A stretch of 64,000 nt of DNA from Helicobacter muridarum (GCF_000765805.2 NZ_JRPD02000002.1:124001-188000), one strand, 5' to 3'; positions 18,012 through 37,404 are shown, counted from the first letter of the stretch. A program made the numbers and translations. Notes: generated by a model not told the origin, from the letters alone.

Positions 18012-18079
18012 GTCTGTTTGTTAATGATTTTTTAAGATTTTTAGTTTGTTTAATTATTGAGTTATGTTAGGAGACGATT

Positions 18080-19279
18080 ATGGCTAAAGAGAAATTTAAT
18101 AGAAATAAGCCACATGTTAATGTGGGGACAATAGGTCATGTAGACCATGGAAAAACAACTTTGAGTGCTGCTATTTCAGCTGTTTTGGCTACAAAAGGGC
18201 TAGCAGAGCTTAAAGATTATGATAATATCGATAATGCGCCTGAAGAGAAAGAAAGAGGAATTACTATTGCTACTTCTCATATTGAGTATGAGACAGAGAA
18301 TAGACACTATGCCCATGTTGATTGCCCGGGACATGCAGACTATGTTAAGAATATGATTACAGGTGCTGCTCAAATGGATGGTGCTATATTGGTTGTATCT
18401 GCTTCTGATGGACCTATGCCACAAACAAGAGAGCATATTCTTTTATCAAGACAAGTTGGTGTCCCTTATATTGTTGTTTTCTTGAATAAACAAGATATGC
18501 TAGATGATCCAGAATTGCTTGAGTTAGTTGAGATGGAAGTAAGAGATTTGCTAAATGAGTATGAATTCCCAGGTGATGATACGCCTATTGTTGGTGGTTC
18601 AGCGTTAAAAGCTTTAGAAGAAGCAAAAGCTGGTAATGTGGGTGAATGGGGGCAAAAAATATTAGATCTCATGGAGCAAGTAGATAATTATATTCCTACA
18701 CCAAAAAGAGACGTTGAAAAAACATTCCTTATGCCAGTAGAAGATGTATTTTCTATTGCTGGGCGTGGAACTGTTGTTACGGGCAGAATTGAGAGAGGCA
18801 TAGTAAAAGTTGGTGATGAGGTTGAAATTGTCGGTATTAGAGACACTCAAAAAACTACCGTAACAGGCGTAGAGATGTTTCGTAAGGAAATGGATCAAGG
18901 CGAAGCAGGAGATAATGTTGGCGTTCTTTTAAGAGGAACTAAAAAAGAAGAAGTCGAAAGAGGCATGGTTCTTTGTAAACCTGGTTCAATTACTCCTCAT
19001 AAGAAATTTGAAGCTGAAATTTATGTTTTGAAAAAGGAAGAAGGCGGTAGACATACTCCATTTCATAATAATTACCGACCACAATTCTATGTAAGAACTA
19101 CTGATGTTACAGGCACTATTTTATTGCCAGAAGGCACAGATTTAGTTATGCCCGGTGATAACCTTAAGATAACTGTTGAGTTGCTCAATCCTATTGCTTT
19201 GGAGCTTGGAACGAGATTTGCAATTCGTGAAGGTGGTAAGACGGTTGGTGCAGGCGCAGTAACCAATATTATTGAGTAG
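18080..19279 (+). CDS. tuf: elongation factor Tu
   Basis: GTPase that delivers aminoacyl-tRNA to the ribosome. The 399 residues carry the G-box motifs [13 protein letters not shown] and NKQD, with the switch I segment [15 protein letters not shown]. Domains 2 and 3 are complete to the end ([10 protein letters not shown]). The AGGAGACG ribosome site is strong. It follows four tRNAs, and rpmG, tRNA-Trp, secE and nusG follow, so this copy corresponds to tufB by context. No second copy follows fusA in this window. Confidence 0.99.
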   Translation: MAKEKFNRNKPHVNVGTIGHVDHGKTTLSAAISAVLATKGLAELKDYDNIDNAPEEKERGITIATSHIEYETENRHYAHVDCPGHADYVKNMITGAAQMDGAILVVSASDGPMPQTREHILLSRQVGVPYIVVFLNKQDMLDDPELLELVEMEVRDLLNEYEFPGDDTPIVGGSALKALEEAKAGNVGEWGQKILDLMEQVDNYIPTPKRDVEKTFLMPVEDVFSIAGRGTVVTGRIERGIVKVGDEVEIVGIRDTQKTTVTGVEMFRKEMDQGEAGDNVGVLLRGTKKEEVERGMVLCKPGSITPHKKFEAEIYVLKKEEGGRHTPFHNNYRPQFYVRTTDVTGTILLPEGTDLVMPGDNLKITVELLNPIALELGTRFAIREGGKTVGAGAVTNIIE

Positions 19280-19297
19280 GTTATTTAAGGTCTTGAT

Positions 19298-19471
19298 ATG
19301 GCTAAGGCAAATATAGTAAAGATTGGACTTAAGTGTTCAGAATGCGGTGATATTAATTACAGCACTACAAAAAATGTAAAAACAAACACAGAAAAGCTGG
19401 AGCTTAAAAAGTTCTGCCCAAGACTAAATAAACATACTTTACATAAAGAGGTAAAGTTAAAGACTAGTTGA
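19298..19471 (+). CDS. rpmG: 50S ribosomal protein L33
   Basis: A 57-residue basic protein, [18 protein letters not shown] onward, with the L33 core INYSTTKN and the C-terminal NKHTLHKE. The first zinc pair CSEC (13-16) is present, but the second is reduced to a single Cys in FCPRL, as I recall for other Helicobacter. It lies 18 bases after tuf. Confidence 0.95.
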   Translation: MAKANIVKIGLKCSECGDINYSTTKNVKTNTEKLELKKFCPRLNKHTLHKEVKLKTS

Positions 19472-19546
19472 TTTTGATATTATTAGTTGATGCTTGTTAG
19501 ATCTTATGATTAATATTTATGAGATTTACGAGTATTACATATAGAT

Positions 19547-19623
19547 AGGCCAGTAGCTCCAATGGTTAGAGCATCGGTCTCCAAAACCGGAAGTTGAGGG
19601 TTCGAGTCCTTCCTGGCCTGCCA
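19547..19623 (+). tRNA. tRNA-Trp (CCA)
   Basis: Acceptor AGGCCAG pairs with CTGGCCT. Anticodon loop CTCCAAA reads CCA, the discriminator is G as expected for Trp, the T-loop is TTCGAGT, and CCA is encoded. It sits between rpmG and secE. Confidence 0.97.
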
Positions 19624-19712
19624 AATAATTGTAAGTAATTAATGTTTAGGGTTAATTATTTTATTTTAGAATCTAAACATAGTGAAAGAATACGATTCTA
19701 AAGGTTTTTTGA

Positions 19713-19892
19713 ATGAAATTAATGAAATATTATAGAGAAGCTAAAGATGAACTAGGAAAAGTTATATTTCCAATTAAGGAACAAATACGAAATGCATATA
19801 TTTCAGTGATAATTGTTGTAACTGTAGTCGCTTTATTTTTGGCACTTGTTAATGTTATTTTAAGTTTTATAGTGGGAAATACAATATCTTAA
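19713..19892 (+). CDS. secE: protein translocase subunit SecE
   Basis: A 59-residue single-span SecE: an amphipathic cytoplasmic helix (YYREAKDELGKVIFP) followed by one membrane span (about 29-55). The motif LGKVIFPIKEQI is the conserved hinge. Two in-frame ATGs occur (19713 and 19722). Position between tRNA-Trp and nusG is diagnostic. It partners SecY (encoded at 44.2 kb) in the translocon. Confidence 0.94.
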   Translation: MKLMKYYREAKDELGKVIFPIKEQIRNAYISVIIVVTVVALFLALVNVILSFIVGNTIS

Positions 19893-19907
19893 AAATGGGG
19901 AACTCCA

Positions 19908-20441
19908 ATGAATTTTGAGTGGTATGCAATACAGACCTATTCCGGAAGCGAGCAGTCAGTTAAAAAAGCTATTGAGAATCTTATTGAACAAAATAATGCA
20001 AAGCATCGATTGAAAGCCATTGTTGTTCCAACTGAAGATATTTTTGAAATTAAAGATAAAAAGAAGAAAACTGTTCAAAGAAGTATTTACCCCGGATATG
20101 TTTTTGTCCACATCAATTTAGACACAGAATTGTGGCATATGATTCAGTCTTTACCAAGAGTAGGGCGATTTATTGGTGAAAGTAAGAAACCCACACCACT
20201 GAATGATAATGACATTAATAATATTCTAGATAAAGTTCATAATAGACCAGCTCCTAGACCAAAAGTTTCTTTTGCTACTGGTGAGGTTATTAGGATTACA
20301 GAAGGACCTTTTGCTAATTTTACTGGTATTGTGGAGAGTTACGATATGCAAAATAAGAAACTAACATTAAACGTTTCTATATTTGGTAGAAATACTCCAA
20401 TAGAAATTAATGATGCTCAAGTTGAGAAAGATTTTAGTTAA
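19908..20441 (+). CDS. nusG: transcription termination/antitermination factor NusG
   Basis: A 177-residue NusG with the NGN domain (WYAIQTYSGSEQSVKKAI, then YPGYVFVHI and LPRVGRFIG) and a C-terminal KOW domain (GEVIRITEGPFANFTG). It binds RNA polymerase and couples it to Rho or the ribosome. Spacing of 15 bases from secE and its place before rplK are standard. Confidence 0.98.
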   Translation: MNFEWYAIQTYSGSEQSVKKAIENLIEQNNAKHRLKAIVVPTEDIFEIKDKKKKTVQRSIYPGYVFVHINLDTELWHMIQSLPRVGRFIGESKKPTPLNDNDINNILDKVHNRPAPRPKVSFATGEVIRITEGPFANFTGIVESYDMQNKKLTLNVSIFGRNTPIEINDAQVEKDFS

Positions 20442-20541
20442 GGCTGTTGAGCTTACTTTATTGGATTATTAAATAAACGTTTAATTATTGATTTTTATCT
20501 AGAAGTGATATTTTAATTTAATTTTATTATAAGGATTAAGT

Positions 20542-20967
20542 ATGGCAAAGAAAATTGTCGGAGAATTAAAATTGCAGATTCCAGCTGGTAAGGCAAACCC
20601 ATCTCCTCCAGTAGGACCTGCTTTAGGACAAAGAGGCGTTAATATTATGGAGTTTTGTAAAGCCTTTAATGAGAAAACTAAGGATATGGGTTCTTTTAAC
20701 ATACCAGTTATTATTACTGTGTATCAAGATAAAAGTTTTACTTTTATTACGAAAAAGCCTCCTGTTACTGATTTGATTAAGGCTAGTGTGAATATATCAA
20801 AAGGCTCTGATAATCCTTTGAAAAATAAGGTTGCTAAGTTAACACAGTCTCAACTAGAGGAGATTGCTAAAACAAAGTTGGAAGACTTAAATACCTTTGA
20901 TATCGAAGAAGCAAAGAGGATAGTTGCCGGAAGTGCTAGAAGCATGGGCGTTGAAATAGTAGATTAA
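20542..20967 (+). CDS. rplK: 50S ribosomal protein L11
   Basis: A 141-residue L11, a component of the GTPase-associated centre. The N-terminal [20 protein letters not shown] carries the proline-rich thiostrepton-site loop, and the C-terminal RNA-binding domain ends in [10 protein letters not shown]. An AAGGA site precedes the ATG, and rplA follows 16 bases later. Confidence 0.98.
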   Translation: MAKKIVGELKLQIPAGKANPSPPVGPALGQRGVNIMEFCKAFNEKTKDMGSFNIPVIITVYQDKSFTFITKKPPVTDLIKASVNISKGSDNPLKNKVAKLTQSQLEEIAKTKLEDLNTFDIEEAKRIVAGSARSMGVEIVD

Positions 20968-20983
20968 TTTTTGGAGACACCTG

Positions 20984-21691
20984 ATGAAAAAAAATAAACT
21001 TTCAAAAAGATTACAAATTTTATCACAAAGAGTTGATTCTAATAAGATCTATGATATGCAAGCTGGTGTTAATACCGTGAAGTCCTTAGCTTCTGCGAAG
21101 TTTGATGAGACTGTTGAAGTAAGTTTAAAGTTAGGAGTAGACCCTCGTCACGCCGATCAGATGATTCGTGGAGCGGTGGTTTTACCACATGGCACAGGAA
21201 AGAAGGTGCGCGTTGCTGTATTTGCTAAAGATATAAAAGCAGATGAAGCGCGTGGAGCTGGAGCCGATGTCGTTGGCGATGAAGATTTAGTGGAGAGCAT
21301 TAAGGGAGGTAATATAGATTTTGATATAGTTATTGCTACTCCAGATATGATGCCTCTTGTTGGTAAGGTGGGTAGGATATTAGGACCAAAAGGAATTATG
21401 CCAAATCCAAAAACAGGCACTGTTACATTAGATGTAGCAAAGGCTGTTAATAATGCAAAAAATGGGCAAGTGAATTTTCGTGTGGACAAAAAGGGCAATA
21501 TACATAGTCCTATTGGTAAGGCAAGCTTTACAGAAGATAAGATTTTAGATAACCTTGTGCAGTTTATTAAAGTTATTAATAGATTAAAGCCAAGCACGGC
21601 TAAGGGCAGATATATCCGCTCTAGTAATCTCTCACTAACTATGAGTCCAGCAGTCAAGTTAGATTCTCAAGAGCTTATGGACATTAAGTAG
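20984..21691 (+). CDS. rplA: 50S ribosomal protein L1
   Basis: A 235-residue L1 of the L1 stalk. Visible are [49 protein letters not shown] and the [15 protein letters not shown] tail. In other bacteria L1 represses its own L11-L1 transcript; no such mimic site could be assigned here by eye. Confidence 0.98.
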   Translation: MKKNKLSKRLQILSQRVDSNKIYDMQAGVNTVKSLASAKFDETVEVSLKLGVDPRHADQMIRGAVVLPHGTGKKVRVAVFAKDIKADEARGAGADVVGDEDLVESIKGGNIDFDIVIATPDMMPLVGKVGRILGPKGIMPNPKTGTVTLDVAKAVNNAKNGQVNFRVDKKGNIHSPIGKASFTEDKILDNLVQFIKVINRLKPSTAKGRYIRSSNLSLTMSPAVKLDSQELMDIK

Positions 21692-21863
21692 TTTATCCAT
21701 ATACTGTATTTATAGTTTGTGTTGTATCTCATAGTGCTAACATAAGGATATGATGCTAGTAATATGCTTGTATGATTTTTTTGCTTTATCTTGGGACTGA
21801 AGACTACTGGGGCTTTAGCTTAAAATTTACCCCGTATAGGTTAGATGTCTGAAAGGAGGAAAT
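21692..21863 (+). promoter_or_regulatory. leader between rplA and rplJ, possible L10 autoregulatory region
   Basis: This 172-base leader lies directly before rplJ, where many bacteria place an L10(L12)4 binding structure. A GGGG (21809-21812) can pair with CCCC (21830-21833) around a 17-base loop, and the stretch ends in a strong AAAGGAGG ribosome site. No match to a defined leader motif could be confirmed by eye. Confidence 0.35.
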
Positions 21864-22352
21864 ATGACACGAGAAGACAAGAGAAAATTGGTTGTAAATT
21901 TGACCGAAAGCTTTAGGAATGCTAGTGCTATGATTATTTGCGATTATAAGGGCTTAAATGTCAAACACTTAGAGTCTCTTCGTAGGGATTCTAGGGCTGC
22001 GAATATTCAAGTTCAAGTTATAAAAAATAAACTTGCTAGTATTGCTTTAAGAGAAGCTGGTTATTTGCCATCAGAATTGAAAGATACAAATATATATATT
22101 TGGTCTAATGATCAAATATCTCTTTCTAAGATTGTTTATAAATTTCAAGATTCTCATAGTGATCACTTTAAAGTGAAGTTTGGTTATTTTGAAGGTGAAA
22201 TAGTTGATTCAAAGCATATTGAAGCTATTTCTAAACTACCGAGCAAGGAAGAGTTAATTGGAATGTTGCTTTCAGTTTGGACTGCGCCAGCGCGCTATTT
22301 CGTTACAGGATTAGATAATTTAAAAAAACAAAAAGAAGAACAAGGAGCTTAG
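21864..22352 (+). CDS. rplJ: 50S ribosomal protein L10
   Basis: A 162-residue L10, base of the L7/L12 stalk. [17 protein letters not shown], then [17 protein letters not shown] and [13 protein letters not shown], are the RNA-binding part. The C-terminal helix that holds L12 dimers ends [12 protein letters not shown]. The next gene, rplL, begins 2 bases after the stop, with the ribosome site inside the C-terminal codons. Confidence 0.97.
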   Translation: MTREDKRKLVVNLTESFRNASAMIICDYKGLNVKHLESLRRDSRAANIQVQVIKNKLASIALREAGYLPSELKDTNIYIWSNDQISLSKIVYKFQDSHSDHFKVKFGYFEGEIVDSKHIEAISKLPSKEELIGMLLSVWTAPARYFVTGLDNLKKQKEEQGA

Positions 22353-22353
22353 T

Positions 22354-22728
22354 GTGGCTATTTCAAAAGAAGAGGTATTAGAATATATTGGTAATTTATC
22401 AGTTTTGGAACTATCAGAGCTTGTAAAGGCTTTTGAGGAAAAATTTGGTGTTAGCGCAGTGCCAACTGTTGTTGCGGGTGCAGTAGCAGTTGGTGGAGCT
22501 GCTGCAGTTGAAGAGAAGACTGAATTTGATGTTGTACTTGTTGATGCTGGTGCGAATAAAATCGCTGTTATTAAGGCTGTTCGAGAGATTACTGGATTAG
22601 GCTTGAAAGAAGCAAAAGATGCGACAGAAAAAACACCAAATACACTTAAGGAATCGGTAAGCAAAGAAGATGCTGAAAACTTTAAAAAGAAGCTTGAAGA
22701 TGCAGGCGCGAAGGTAGAAGTAAAGTAA
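22354..22728 (+). CDS. rplL: 50S ribosomal protein L7/L12
   Basis: A 124-residue acidic stalk protein starting at GTG. It has the N-terminal dimerisation helix ([20 protein letters not shown]), the Ala/Gly/Val hinge and the C-terminal factor-binding domain ([29 protein letters not shown]). A perfect hairpin with a T-run follows between this gene and rpoBC. Confidence 0.98.
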   Translation: MAISKEEVLEYIGNLSVLELSELVKAFEEKFGVSAVPTVVAGAVAVGGAAAVEEKTEFDVVLVDAGANKIAVIKAVREITGLGLKEAKDATEKTPNTLKESVSKEDAENFKKKLEDAGAKVEVK

Positions 22729-22768
22729 TTTTTAACCTTAGTAATAATTAACAGCATATAGCTTTGAT

Positions 22769-22815
22769 GCTAAGCAATTTTGGATCTACTCATAATTGCT
22801 TAGCAAATGTTTTTT
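22769..22815 (+). terminator. attenuator-like hairpin between rplL and rpoBC
   Basis: GCTAAGCAATT at 22769-22779 and its exact reverse complement AATTGCTTAGC at 22794-22804 form an 11-base-pair stem with a 14-base loop. Six T follow at 22810-22815 after a 5-base gap. Position matches the partial terminator that lowers polymerase-subunit expression relative to ribosomal proteins in E. coli. The gap before the T-run suggests weak, leaky termination or an RNase target. Confidence 0.7.
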
Positions 22816-22883
22816 AGAGTATTCTATAAGCCGTATGTGGCATGTTAGGGCATGTAGAGTATTTTGGTTTTAATAATGAGTAA

Positions 22884-31559
<8,676 letters not shown>

Positions 31560-31578
31560 TGTATTTTTACACTTTAGT

Positions 31579-31584
31579 TATAAT
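31579..31584 (+). promoter_or_regulatory. -10-like element before rpsL
   Basis: A TATAAT in the 65-base gap between rpoBC and rpsL, 41 bases upstream of the rpsL start, could give the str genes their own transcript in addition to readthrough from rpoBC. Confidence 0.4.
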
Positions 31585-31624
31585 GGCAAGATTATTTTCT
31601 AAAATTTAAGATTAAAGGATGTGT

Positions 31625-32008
31625 GTGCCAACGATTAATCAGTTGATTCGCCAAGAAAGAAAGAAAGTTGTTAAGAAAACTAAATCGCCAGCGTTAGTTG
31701 AATGTCCTCAGAGAAGAGGAGTTTGCACAAGAGTTTATACTACAACTCCAAAGAAACCAAATTCAGCTATTAGAAAAGTGGCTAAGGTGCGCTTGACTAG
31801 TAAATTTGAAGTCATTAGCTATATACCGGGTATTGGGCATAATTTGCAGGAGCATTCTATTGTTCTAGTTCGCGGTGGACGTGTTAAGGACTTGCCAGGT
31901 GTGAAATACCATATAGTCCGAGGAGCGTTGGATACGGCTGGTGTTAGCAAACGTTCAGTTTCACGTAGTAAGTATGGTGCCAAAAGAGCTAAGGATGCAA
32001 AAAAATAA
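31625..32008 (+). CDS. rpsL: 30S ribosomal protein S12
   Basis: A 127-residue decoding-centre protein. I place the start at GTG 31625, giving [10 protein letters not shown] as in relatives. The in-frame ATG at 31619 overlaps the AAAGGA ribosome site (31614-31619) and cannot be served by it. The streptomycin-determining segments are wild-type in form (TTPKKPNSA and GRVKDLPGV). One oddity: the near-invariant GEGHNLQ reads GIGHNLQ here, a Glu-to-Ile change in a conserved loop. rpsG follows after 31 bases. Confidence 0.96.
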   Translation: MPTINQLIRQERKKVVKKTKSPALVECPQRRGVCTRVYTTTPKKPNSAIRKVAKVRLTSKFEVISYIPGIGHNLQEHSIVLVRGGRVKDLPGVKYHIVRGALDTAGVSKRSVSRSKYGAKRAKDAKK

Positions 32009-32021
32009 TTTACACACATAG

Positions 32022-32507
<486 letters not shown>

Positions 32508-32520
32508 TTGAGGTGTGATA

Positions 32521-34599
32521 ATGGCTAGAAAAACTCCACTAAGTCGAATAAGAAATATTGGTATTGCCGCCCATATTGATGCAGGTAAAACGACTACTTC
32601 AGAGAGGATTCTATTTTATACAGGTGTTAGTCATAAGATTGGTGAGGTTCATGATGGTGCGGCTACTATGGACTGGATGGAACAAGAAAAGGAGAGAGGC
32701 ATTACTATTACCTCAGCTGCTACTACTTGTTTTTGGAAGAATTACCAAATTAATTTGATTGACACTCCAGGACACGTAGACTTTACTATAGAGGTTGAAC
32801 GTTCCATGCGTGTTTTGGATGGTGCAGTTGCTGTGTTTTGCTCTGTTGGTGGTGTGCAGCCTCAAAGTGAAACTGTTTGGAGGCAAGCTAATAAATACGG
32901 TGTTCCTCGTATGGTTTTTGTGAATAAAATGGACAGAATTGGTGCTAATTTTTATAATGTAGAATCCCAAATTAAAGAAAGATTAAAGGCAAATCCTGTT
33001 CCTATTTGTATTCCTATTGGCTCAGAAGATTCATTTAGAGGCATTATTGATTTGGTGCAGATGAAAGCAGTGGTTTGGAATGATGAATCAATGGGAGCTA
33101 AATACGACATTGAAGATATTCCAGCTGATTTAGTTGATAAGGCTAACGAATATCGTGATAAACTTTTGGAATCTGCGGCTGAGCAAGATGAGTCTTTGAT
33201 GGAAAAGTATCTTGGCGGAGAAGAATTGAGCGTAGAAGATATTAAACTTGGTATTAAACTTGGTTGTCACAATATGAGTTTGATTCCTATGCTTTGTGGT
33301 TCTAGCTTTAAAAATAAGGGTGTTCAAACTTTGCTTGATGCTGTGGTAGATTATTTACCTGCTCCAACTGAAGTTAGTGAGATAAAAGGTATTGATCCTA
33401 AAACTGATTCTGAAATTCAAGTAGAATCTACAGATGATGGTGAGTTTGCTGGGCTTGCATTTAAGATTATGACAGATCCTTTTGTAGGTCAGCTTACTTT
33501 TGTTCGTGTTTATCGCGGTAAGTTGGAATCTGGTAGTTATGTATATAATTCCACTAAAGGTAAAAAAGAGAGAGTAGGACGACTTCTTAAAATGCACTCT
33601 AATAAGCGTGAAGATATTAAGGAAGTTTATGCAGGTGAAATATGCGCTTTTGTTGGATTAAAGGAGACTTTGACAGGAGATACGCTTTGCGATGAAAAAA
33701 ATGCTGTTATATTAGAGCGTATGGAGTTTCCAGAGCCCGTTATACATATTGCTGTTGAGCCAAAGACAAAAGCAGATCAAGAAAAAATGGCAGTAGCACT
33801 TGGCAAGCTAGCAGAGGAAGACCCTAGCTTTAGAGTAAGTACTCATGAGGAAACTGGCCAAACTCTTATAGGTGGTATGGGCGAACTACATCTTGAAATT
33901 ATTGTGGACAGGCTAAAAAGAGAGTTTAGAGTGGAGGCTGAAGTCGGTCAACCACAAGTTGCATTTCGTGAGACTGTTAGAAGTAGCGTAACGCAAGAGT
34001 GCAAGTATGCAAAACAATCTGGTGGGCGAGGACAGTATGGGCATGTCCATATTAGACTTGAACCAAAAGAGGCTGGGACTGGTTATGAGTTTATTAATGA
34101 GATTACTGGCGGGGTTATTCCAAAAGAATATATACCAGCTGTTGATAAAGGAATACAAGAAGCAATGCAAAGTGGTGTGCTTGCTGGGTATCCTGTTGTG
34201 GATTGTAAAGTAACGCTTTATGATGGTAGTTTCCATGAAGTTGATTCTAGTGAAATGGCATTTAAGATAGCTGGTTCTATGGCATTTAAAGATGCTTGTC
34301 GTAAGGCAAATGCTGTTCTTTTAGAGCCTATGATGAAAGTAGAAGTAGAAGTTCCAGAGGAATATATGGGTGATGTTATTGGTGATTTGAATCGTAGAAG
34401 AGGACAAATTAATTCAATGGACGATAGAATGGGCTTAAAGATAGTAAATGCTTTTGTCCCCTTGGCTGAAATGTTTGGATACTCTACTGATTTACGTTCC
34501 GCTACTCAGGGTCGTGGGACATATAGCATGGAGTTTGATCATTATGGAGAAGTTCCAAATAATATTGCAAAAGAAATCATAGAGAAAAGGCGAGTGTAA
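32521..34599 (+). CDS. fusA: elongation factor G
   Basis: Ribosomal translocase GTPase of 692 residues. The start is ATG 32521 ([20 protein letters not shown]), with GAGGTG as ribosome site; an upstream in-frame GTG at 32515 is inside that site. The motifs are [17 protein letters not shown] and NKMDRIG. Domain IV carries [19 protein letters not shown], and the C-terminal domain V is complete. No tuf follows; a HAD phosphatase gene is next. Confidence 0.99.
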   Translation: MARKTPLSRIRNIGIAAHIDAGKTTTSERILFYTGVSHKIGEVHDGAATMDWMEQEKERGITITSAATTCFWKNYQINLIDTPGHVDFTIEVERSMRVLDGAVAVFCSVGGVQPQSETVWRQANKYGVPRMVFVNKMDRIGANFYNVESQIKERLKANPVPICIPIGSEDSFRGIIDLVQMKAVVWNDESMGAKYDIEDIPADLVDKANEYRDKLLESAAEQDESLMEKYLGGEELSVEDIKLGIKLGCHNMSLIPMLCGSSFKNKGVQTLLDAVVDYLPAPTEVSEIKGIDPKTDSEIQVESTDDGEFAGLAFKIMTDPFVGQLTFVRVYRGKLESGSYVYNSTKGKKERVGRLLKMHSNKREDIKEVYAGEICAFVGLKETLTGDTLCDEKNAVILERMEFPEPVIHIAVEPKTKADQEKMAVALGKLAEEDPSFRVSTHEETGQTLIGGMGELHLEIIVDRLKREFRVEAEVGQPQVAFRETVRSSVTQECKYAKQSGGRGQYGHVHIRLEPKEAGTGYEFINEITGGVIPKEYIPAVDKGIQEAMQSGVLAGYPVVDCKVTLYDGSFHEVDSSEMAFKIAGSMAFKDACRKANAVLLEPMMKVEVEVPEEYMGDVIGDLNRRRGQINSMDDRMGLKIVNAFVPLAEMFGYSTDLRSATQGRGTYSMEFDHYGEVPNNIAKEIIEKRRV

Positions 34600-34718
34600 T
34601 AACTCAAGCTTATTTTAGGTGGCGATTGTTTATACAAATGTATTTTACATTCAGCATTATTTAAATTAATTTAAAACTTTGATAATCTATATTAGATGCA
34701 GAATTATAAACCTCTTAA

Positions 34719-34724
34719 TATAAT
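34719..34724 (+). promoter_or_regulatory. -10-like element before the HAD phosphatase gene
   Basis: TATAAT in the context TTAATATAATCG lies 40 bases upstream of ATG 34764. A 16-base AT palindrome, TTTAAATTAATTTAAA, at 34660-34675 lies further upstream. Both elements can occur by chance in this composition. Confidence 0.35.
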
Positions 34725-34763
34725 CGACAATAGGGCAATTTATTCTGATTGTGGTGGTTAATT

Positions 34764-35318
34764 ATGAAGTTTAATAAGGCAATTTTCTTTGATAGAGATG
34801 GTGTAATTAATGATGACCTAGGCTATGTTCACAAGATTGATGATTTCAGATTCTATGAGGATTTCTTTTCTTGTGCAGAACAATTTAAAAAGCATGGATA
34901 TAAGTTAATTGTTGTTACAAATCAGTCTGGTATACAACGTGGTTTATATACAATCAAGGATTTTTTGATTCTAAGTTGTTATATGCAAGGATGTATTTAT
35001 GATCGACTAGGATTTTATCTTGACAGGATTTATTTTTGTCCACTACTTCAAGATTCTATTAGGAGAAAACCATCTCCTGGTATGCTGTTAGCAGCAAAAG
35101 AAACTTTCGCTTTGGATATGAGTAAATGCCTTATAGTTGGTGACAATATAAGTGATGTAGAGGCTGGTTATAATGCTGGATTATCGAATCTTTTTTTACT
35201 GCAGAGGAAACCTGATGATTTTAGTGATATGAGAGATTTAAATAGTAAATATCATTATCATAAAATAAGAGATTTAAGCCAAATTTCTGCTATTTTGCAA
35301 GATAACTCACTTTCTTAA
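34764..35318 (+). CDS. HAD-family phosphatase, GmhB/HisB-N-like without the zinc loop
   Basis: A 184-residue HAD phosphatase starting MKFNKAIFFDRDGVIND; ATG 34764 is preferred over an upstream TTG. The motifs in order are FFDRDG (nucleophile Asp), VVTNQSGIQRG, RRKPSPGM (Lys) and GDNISDVEAG. These are the GmhB arrangement (heptose-1,7-bisphosphate phosphatase of LPS heptose synthesis). Family members normally carry a Cys/His zinc loop between the strand YFCP and RKP; here only CPLLQDSI stands there, so the zinc site is gone. Function in the heptose pathway is therefore likely but not certain. It separates the str and S10 groups. Confidence 0.8.
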   Translation: MKFNKAIFFDRDGVINDDLGYVHKIDDFRFYEDFFSCAEQFKKHGYKLIVVTNQSGIQRGLYTIKDFLILSCYMQGCIYDRLGFYLDRIYFCPLLQDSIRRKPSPGMLLAAKETFALDMSKCLIVGDNISDVEAGYNAGLSNLFLLQRKPDDFSDMRDLNSKYHYHKIRDLSQISAILQDNSLS

Positions 35319-35462
35319 ATATATACAATAACCATTTTTTATTATATTTTTTGTATATTATGTTTTCCTTTTATAAAGGACAAAAATCGCAACATCTGTA
35401 TACCTTAATATTGACTTTATATTCCTATTTTGTTAGGATTCTAACTTAGTTTTTATGAATAA

Positions 35463-35468
35463 TATAAT
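35463..35468 (+). promoter_or_regulatory. -10-like element before the S10 operon
   Basis: TATAAT in ATAATATAATTT lies 41 bases upstream of rpsJ, in a 191-base AT-rich gap after the phosphatase gene. A small GTTAG/CTAAC hairpin is upstream. No long S10 leader structure like that of E. coli is visible. Confidence 0.4.
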
Positions 35469-35509
35469 TTGAATTTTTGACTACATGTTATATACATTGA
35501 AGGAAAGTT

Positions 35510-35821
35510 ATGCAAAAAATTAGGCTAAGATTAAAGGCTTATGACCATAGGGTGCTTGATCGCTCAGTATTTGCTATTGTGAGTGCTGTAAAACGAACTG
35601 GTTCTGAAATTATAGGACCAATTCCTCTCCCAACTCGCAAAAAAAGATATACTGTGTTGCGTTCTCCACATATTAATAAAGATTCTAGAGAGCAATTTGA
35701 GATAAGAATACATAGCAGAATGATAGATATTATGTCCGCTACAGGAGATACAGTTGATAGCCTTATGAAGCTTGATTTGGCTCCAGAAGTTCATGTAGAA
35801 GTTATGTCAATGGATAAGTAG
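35510..35821 (+). CDS. rpsJ: 30S ribosomal protein S10
   Basis: A 103-residue S10, also NusE in antitermination. [36 protein letters not shown] and [15 protein letters not shown] are the family blocks. It opens the S10-spc run, and an AAGGAAAG site precedes the ATG. Confidence 0.98.
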   Translation: MQKIRLRLKAYDHRVLDRSVFAIVSAVKRTGSEIIGPIPLPTRKKRYTVLRSPHINKDSREQFEIRIHSRMIDIMSATGDTVDSLMKLDLAPEVHVEVMSMDK

Positions 35822-35903
35822 CGAAAATACAAGCACCTAATTGCGTTAATTGTAAGTTTAAGAATTATTTGTTTTTAATTTATTTTGAAAAGGGTAAGTA
35901 AAT

Positions 35904-36494
35904 ATGGAATTTATAGTCCAAAAAATTGGAATGAGCAGAACTGTTACAATACCTAGTTATTCGGTTACTCTTTTAAAGGTTCTCTCTGCAAAAGTATGTA
36001 AAATTAAAGATGGGACAGCATTGGTTGCTTATTCAAAAGGAAAAAGCTTTAATAAGAGTATTGCCGGTAATCAAAAAAAATATAATCTTAGCAAAGAGTA
36101 TAATCATTTTGCTACGCTTAAAATTAATCAGGATATAGAAGGAGATATTGATACATCTTCTTTAAATGAGGGAGTGAGGCTAAAAGTTACTTTTAAGACA
36201 AAAGGAAGAGGCTTTAGTGGTGCTATGAAGAGATGGAACTTTCAAGGTGGTCCAAGCTCTCATGGAAGTAGATTCCACAGAAGGCTAGGTTCTATTGGCA
36301 ATAGAGAGTGGCCAGGTAGAGTTCAACCAGGTAAAAAGATGGCTGGCCATTATGGGAATGAGAAAGTAAGTGTTCAAAGTGATGTTGTGTCATTTGATAA
36401 ACAGAATAATATTCTTGTATTAAAAGGCTCTGTGTCTGGATTTAACGGCTCTTACGGAAGAATTATTATCTTAGATAGAAGGGAGAGAAAATGA
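35904..36494 (+). CDS. rplC: 50S ribosomal protein L3
   Basis: A 196-residue L3. [14 protein letters not shown] starts the globular domain, and the [20 protein letters not shown] loop reaches the peptidyl transferase centre. Its last codons overlap the rplD start by 4 bases. Confidence 0.97.
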   Translation: MEFIVQKIGMSRTVTIPSYSVTLLKVLSAKVCKIKDGTALVAYSKGKSFNKSIAGNQKKYNLSKEYNHFATLKINQDIEGDIDTSSLNEGVRLKVTFKTKGRGFSGAMKRWNFQGGPSSHGSRFHRRLGSIGNREWPGRVQPGKKMAGHYGNEKVSVQSDVVSFDKQNNILVLKGSVSGFNGSYGRIIILDRRERK

Positions 36495-37105
36495 GTCAGG
36501 CAATTTTATTAAATGATGGGTTGACGCAAAGTGGCGTGTCTGAATTGCCAGAACGTTATAATGGAATCAAGGAACATAACCTATATCTATACGTAAAATC
36601 TTATCTTGCTAGTGTTAGATCCAATAATGCTCAAGCTAAGAATCGCAGTATGGTTAGTGGCGGTGGCAAAAAGCCTTGGGCGCAAAAAGGTGGAGGTAGA
36701 GCTAGAGCTGGGAGTATTACATCACCGGTTTTTGTTGGTGGTGGTGTTAGTCATGGTCCAAACAATACTAAGAATTACTTTATTAAGATAAATAAGAAAC
36801 AAAAAAAGCTCGCTTTAGAATTTGCACTTAAACAAAAGGCAGATTCTAATTCTTTGTTTGTTGTTGATTCCATAAGTGTTCCAAGCGGCAAGACTAGAGA
36901 AGCTTATGCAAAGTTTAAAGCCTTTAATAAAAAGAATATGCTATTTGTTGCACAAAAAAGTGATGAAAGAACATTCCTTGCATTTCGAAATATACAAGAA
37001 TGCTATTTGATTGATGCAGACGAGTTGAATGCCTATCTTATAGCTGCATTTAGGAGCGTTATGATAGAGAAAGCTGTTTTTGACGAGATTATAAAAAGAG
37101 GTTGA
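36491..37105 (+). CDS. rplD: 50S ribosomal protein L4
   Basis: A 204-residue L4. The exit-tunnel loop ([20 protein letters not shown], then [14 protein letters not shown]) is clear, followed by the globular C-terminal part. It overlaps rplC by 4 bases and is followed by rplW after 1 base. Confidence 0.97.
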   Translation: MSQAILLNDGLTQSGVSELPERYNGIKEHNLYLYVKSYLASVRSNNAQAKNRSMVSGGGKKPWAQKGGGRARAGSITSPVFVGGGVSHGPNNTKNYFIKINKKQKKLALEFALKQKADSNSLFVVDSISVPSGKTREAYAKFKAFNKKNMLFVAQKSDERTFLAFRNIQECYLIDADELNAYLIAAFRSVMIEKAVFDEIIKRG

Positions 37106-37106
37106 G

Positions 37107-37388
37107 ATGGCAGATATAACAGACATTAAAACGATTTTATACACGGAAAAATCTTTAGAATTAAAAGAAAGCGGTGTGCTTGTTGTCCAAACTTCTACAC
37201 GAATGACGAAGAATAAATTAAAAGAAATATTTAAAAGTTATTTTGGTTTTACTCCAATTAGAGTAAATTCGTTGCGTCAAGATGGTAAGACAAAACGTTT
37301 TAAAGGTAGGTTGGGTCAGAGATCAGACTTTAAGAAATTTTATGTCAAGATTCCAGAGGGTGCGGATATTAATTCGCTCTCTGTATAG
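37107..37388 (+). CDS. rplW: 50S ribosomal protein L23
   Basis: A 93-residue L23 at the tunnel exit, where trigger factor and SRP dock. [30 protein letters not shown] and [20 protein letters not shown] match the family. Packed between rplD and rplB. Confidence 0.96.
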   Translation: MADITDIKTILYTEKSLELKESGVLVVQTSTRMTKNKLKEIFKSYFGFTPIRVNSLRQDGKTKRFKGRLGQRSDFKKFYVKIPEGADINSLSV

Positions 37389-37404
37389 TTATTAGGAGAT
37401 TATG

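Noticed and set aside
22320-22757. A 145-codon frame opposite rplJ-rplL, and similar long antisense frames opposite rplA and others.
   Set aside because: They mirror conserved genes and have Ala/Ser/Thr-rich shadow composition and no ribosome site.
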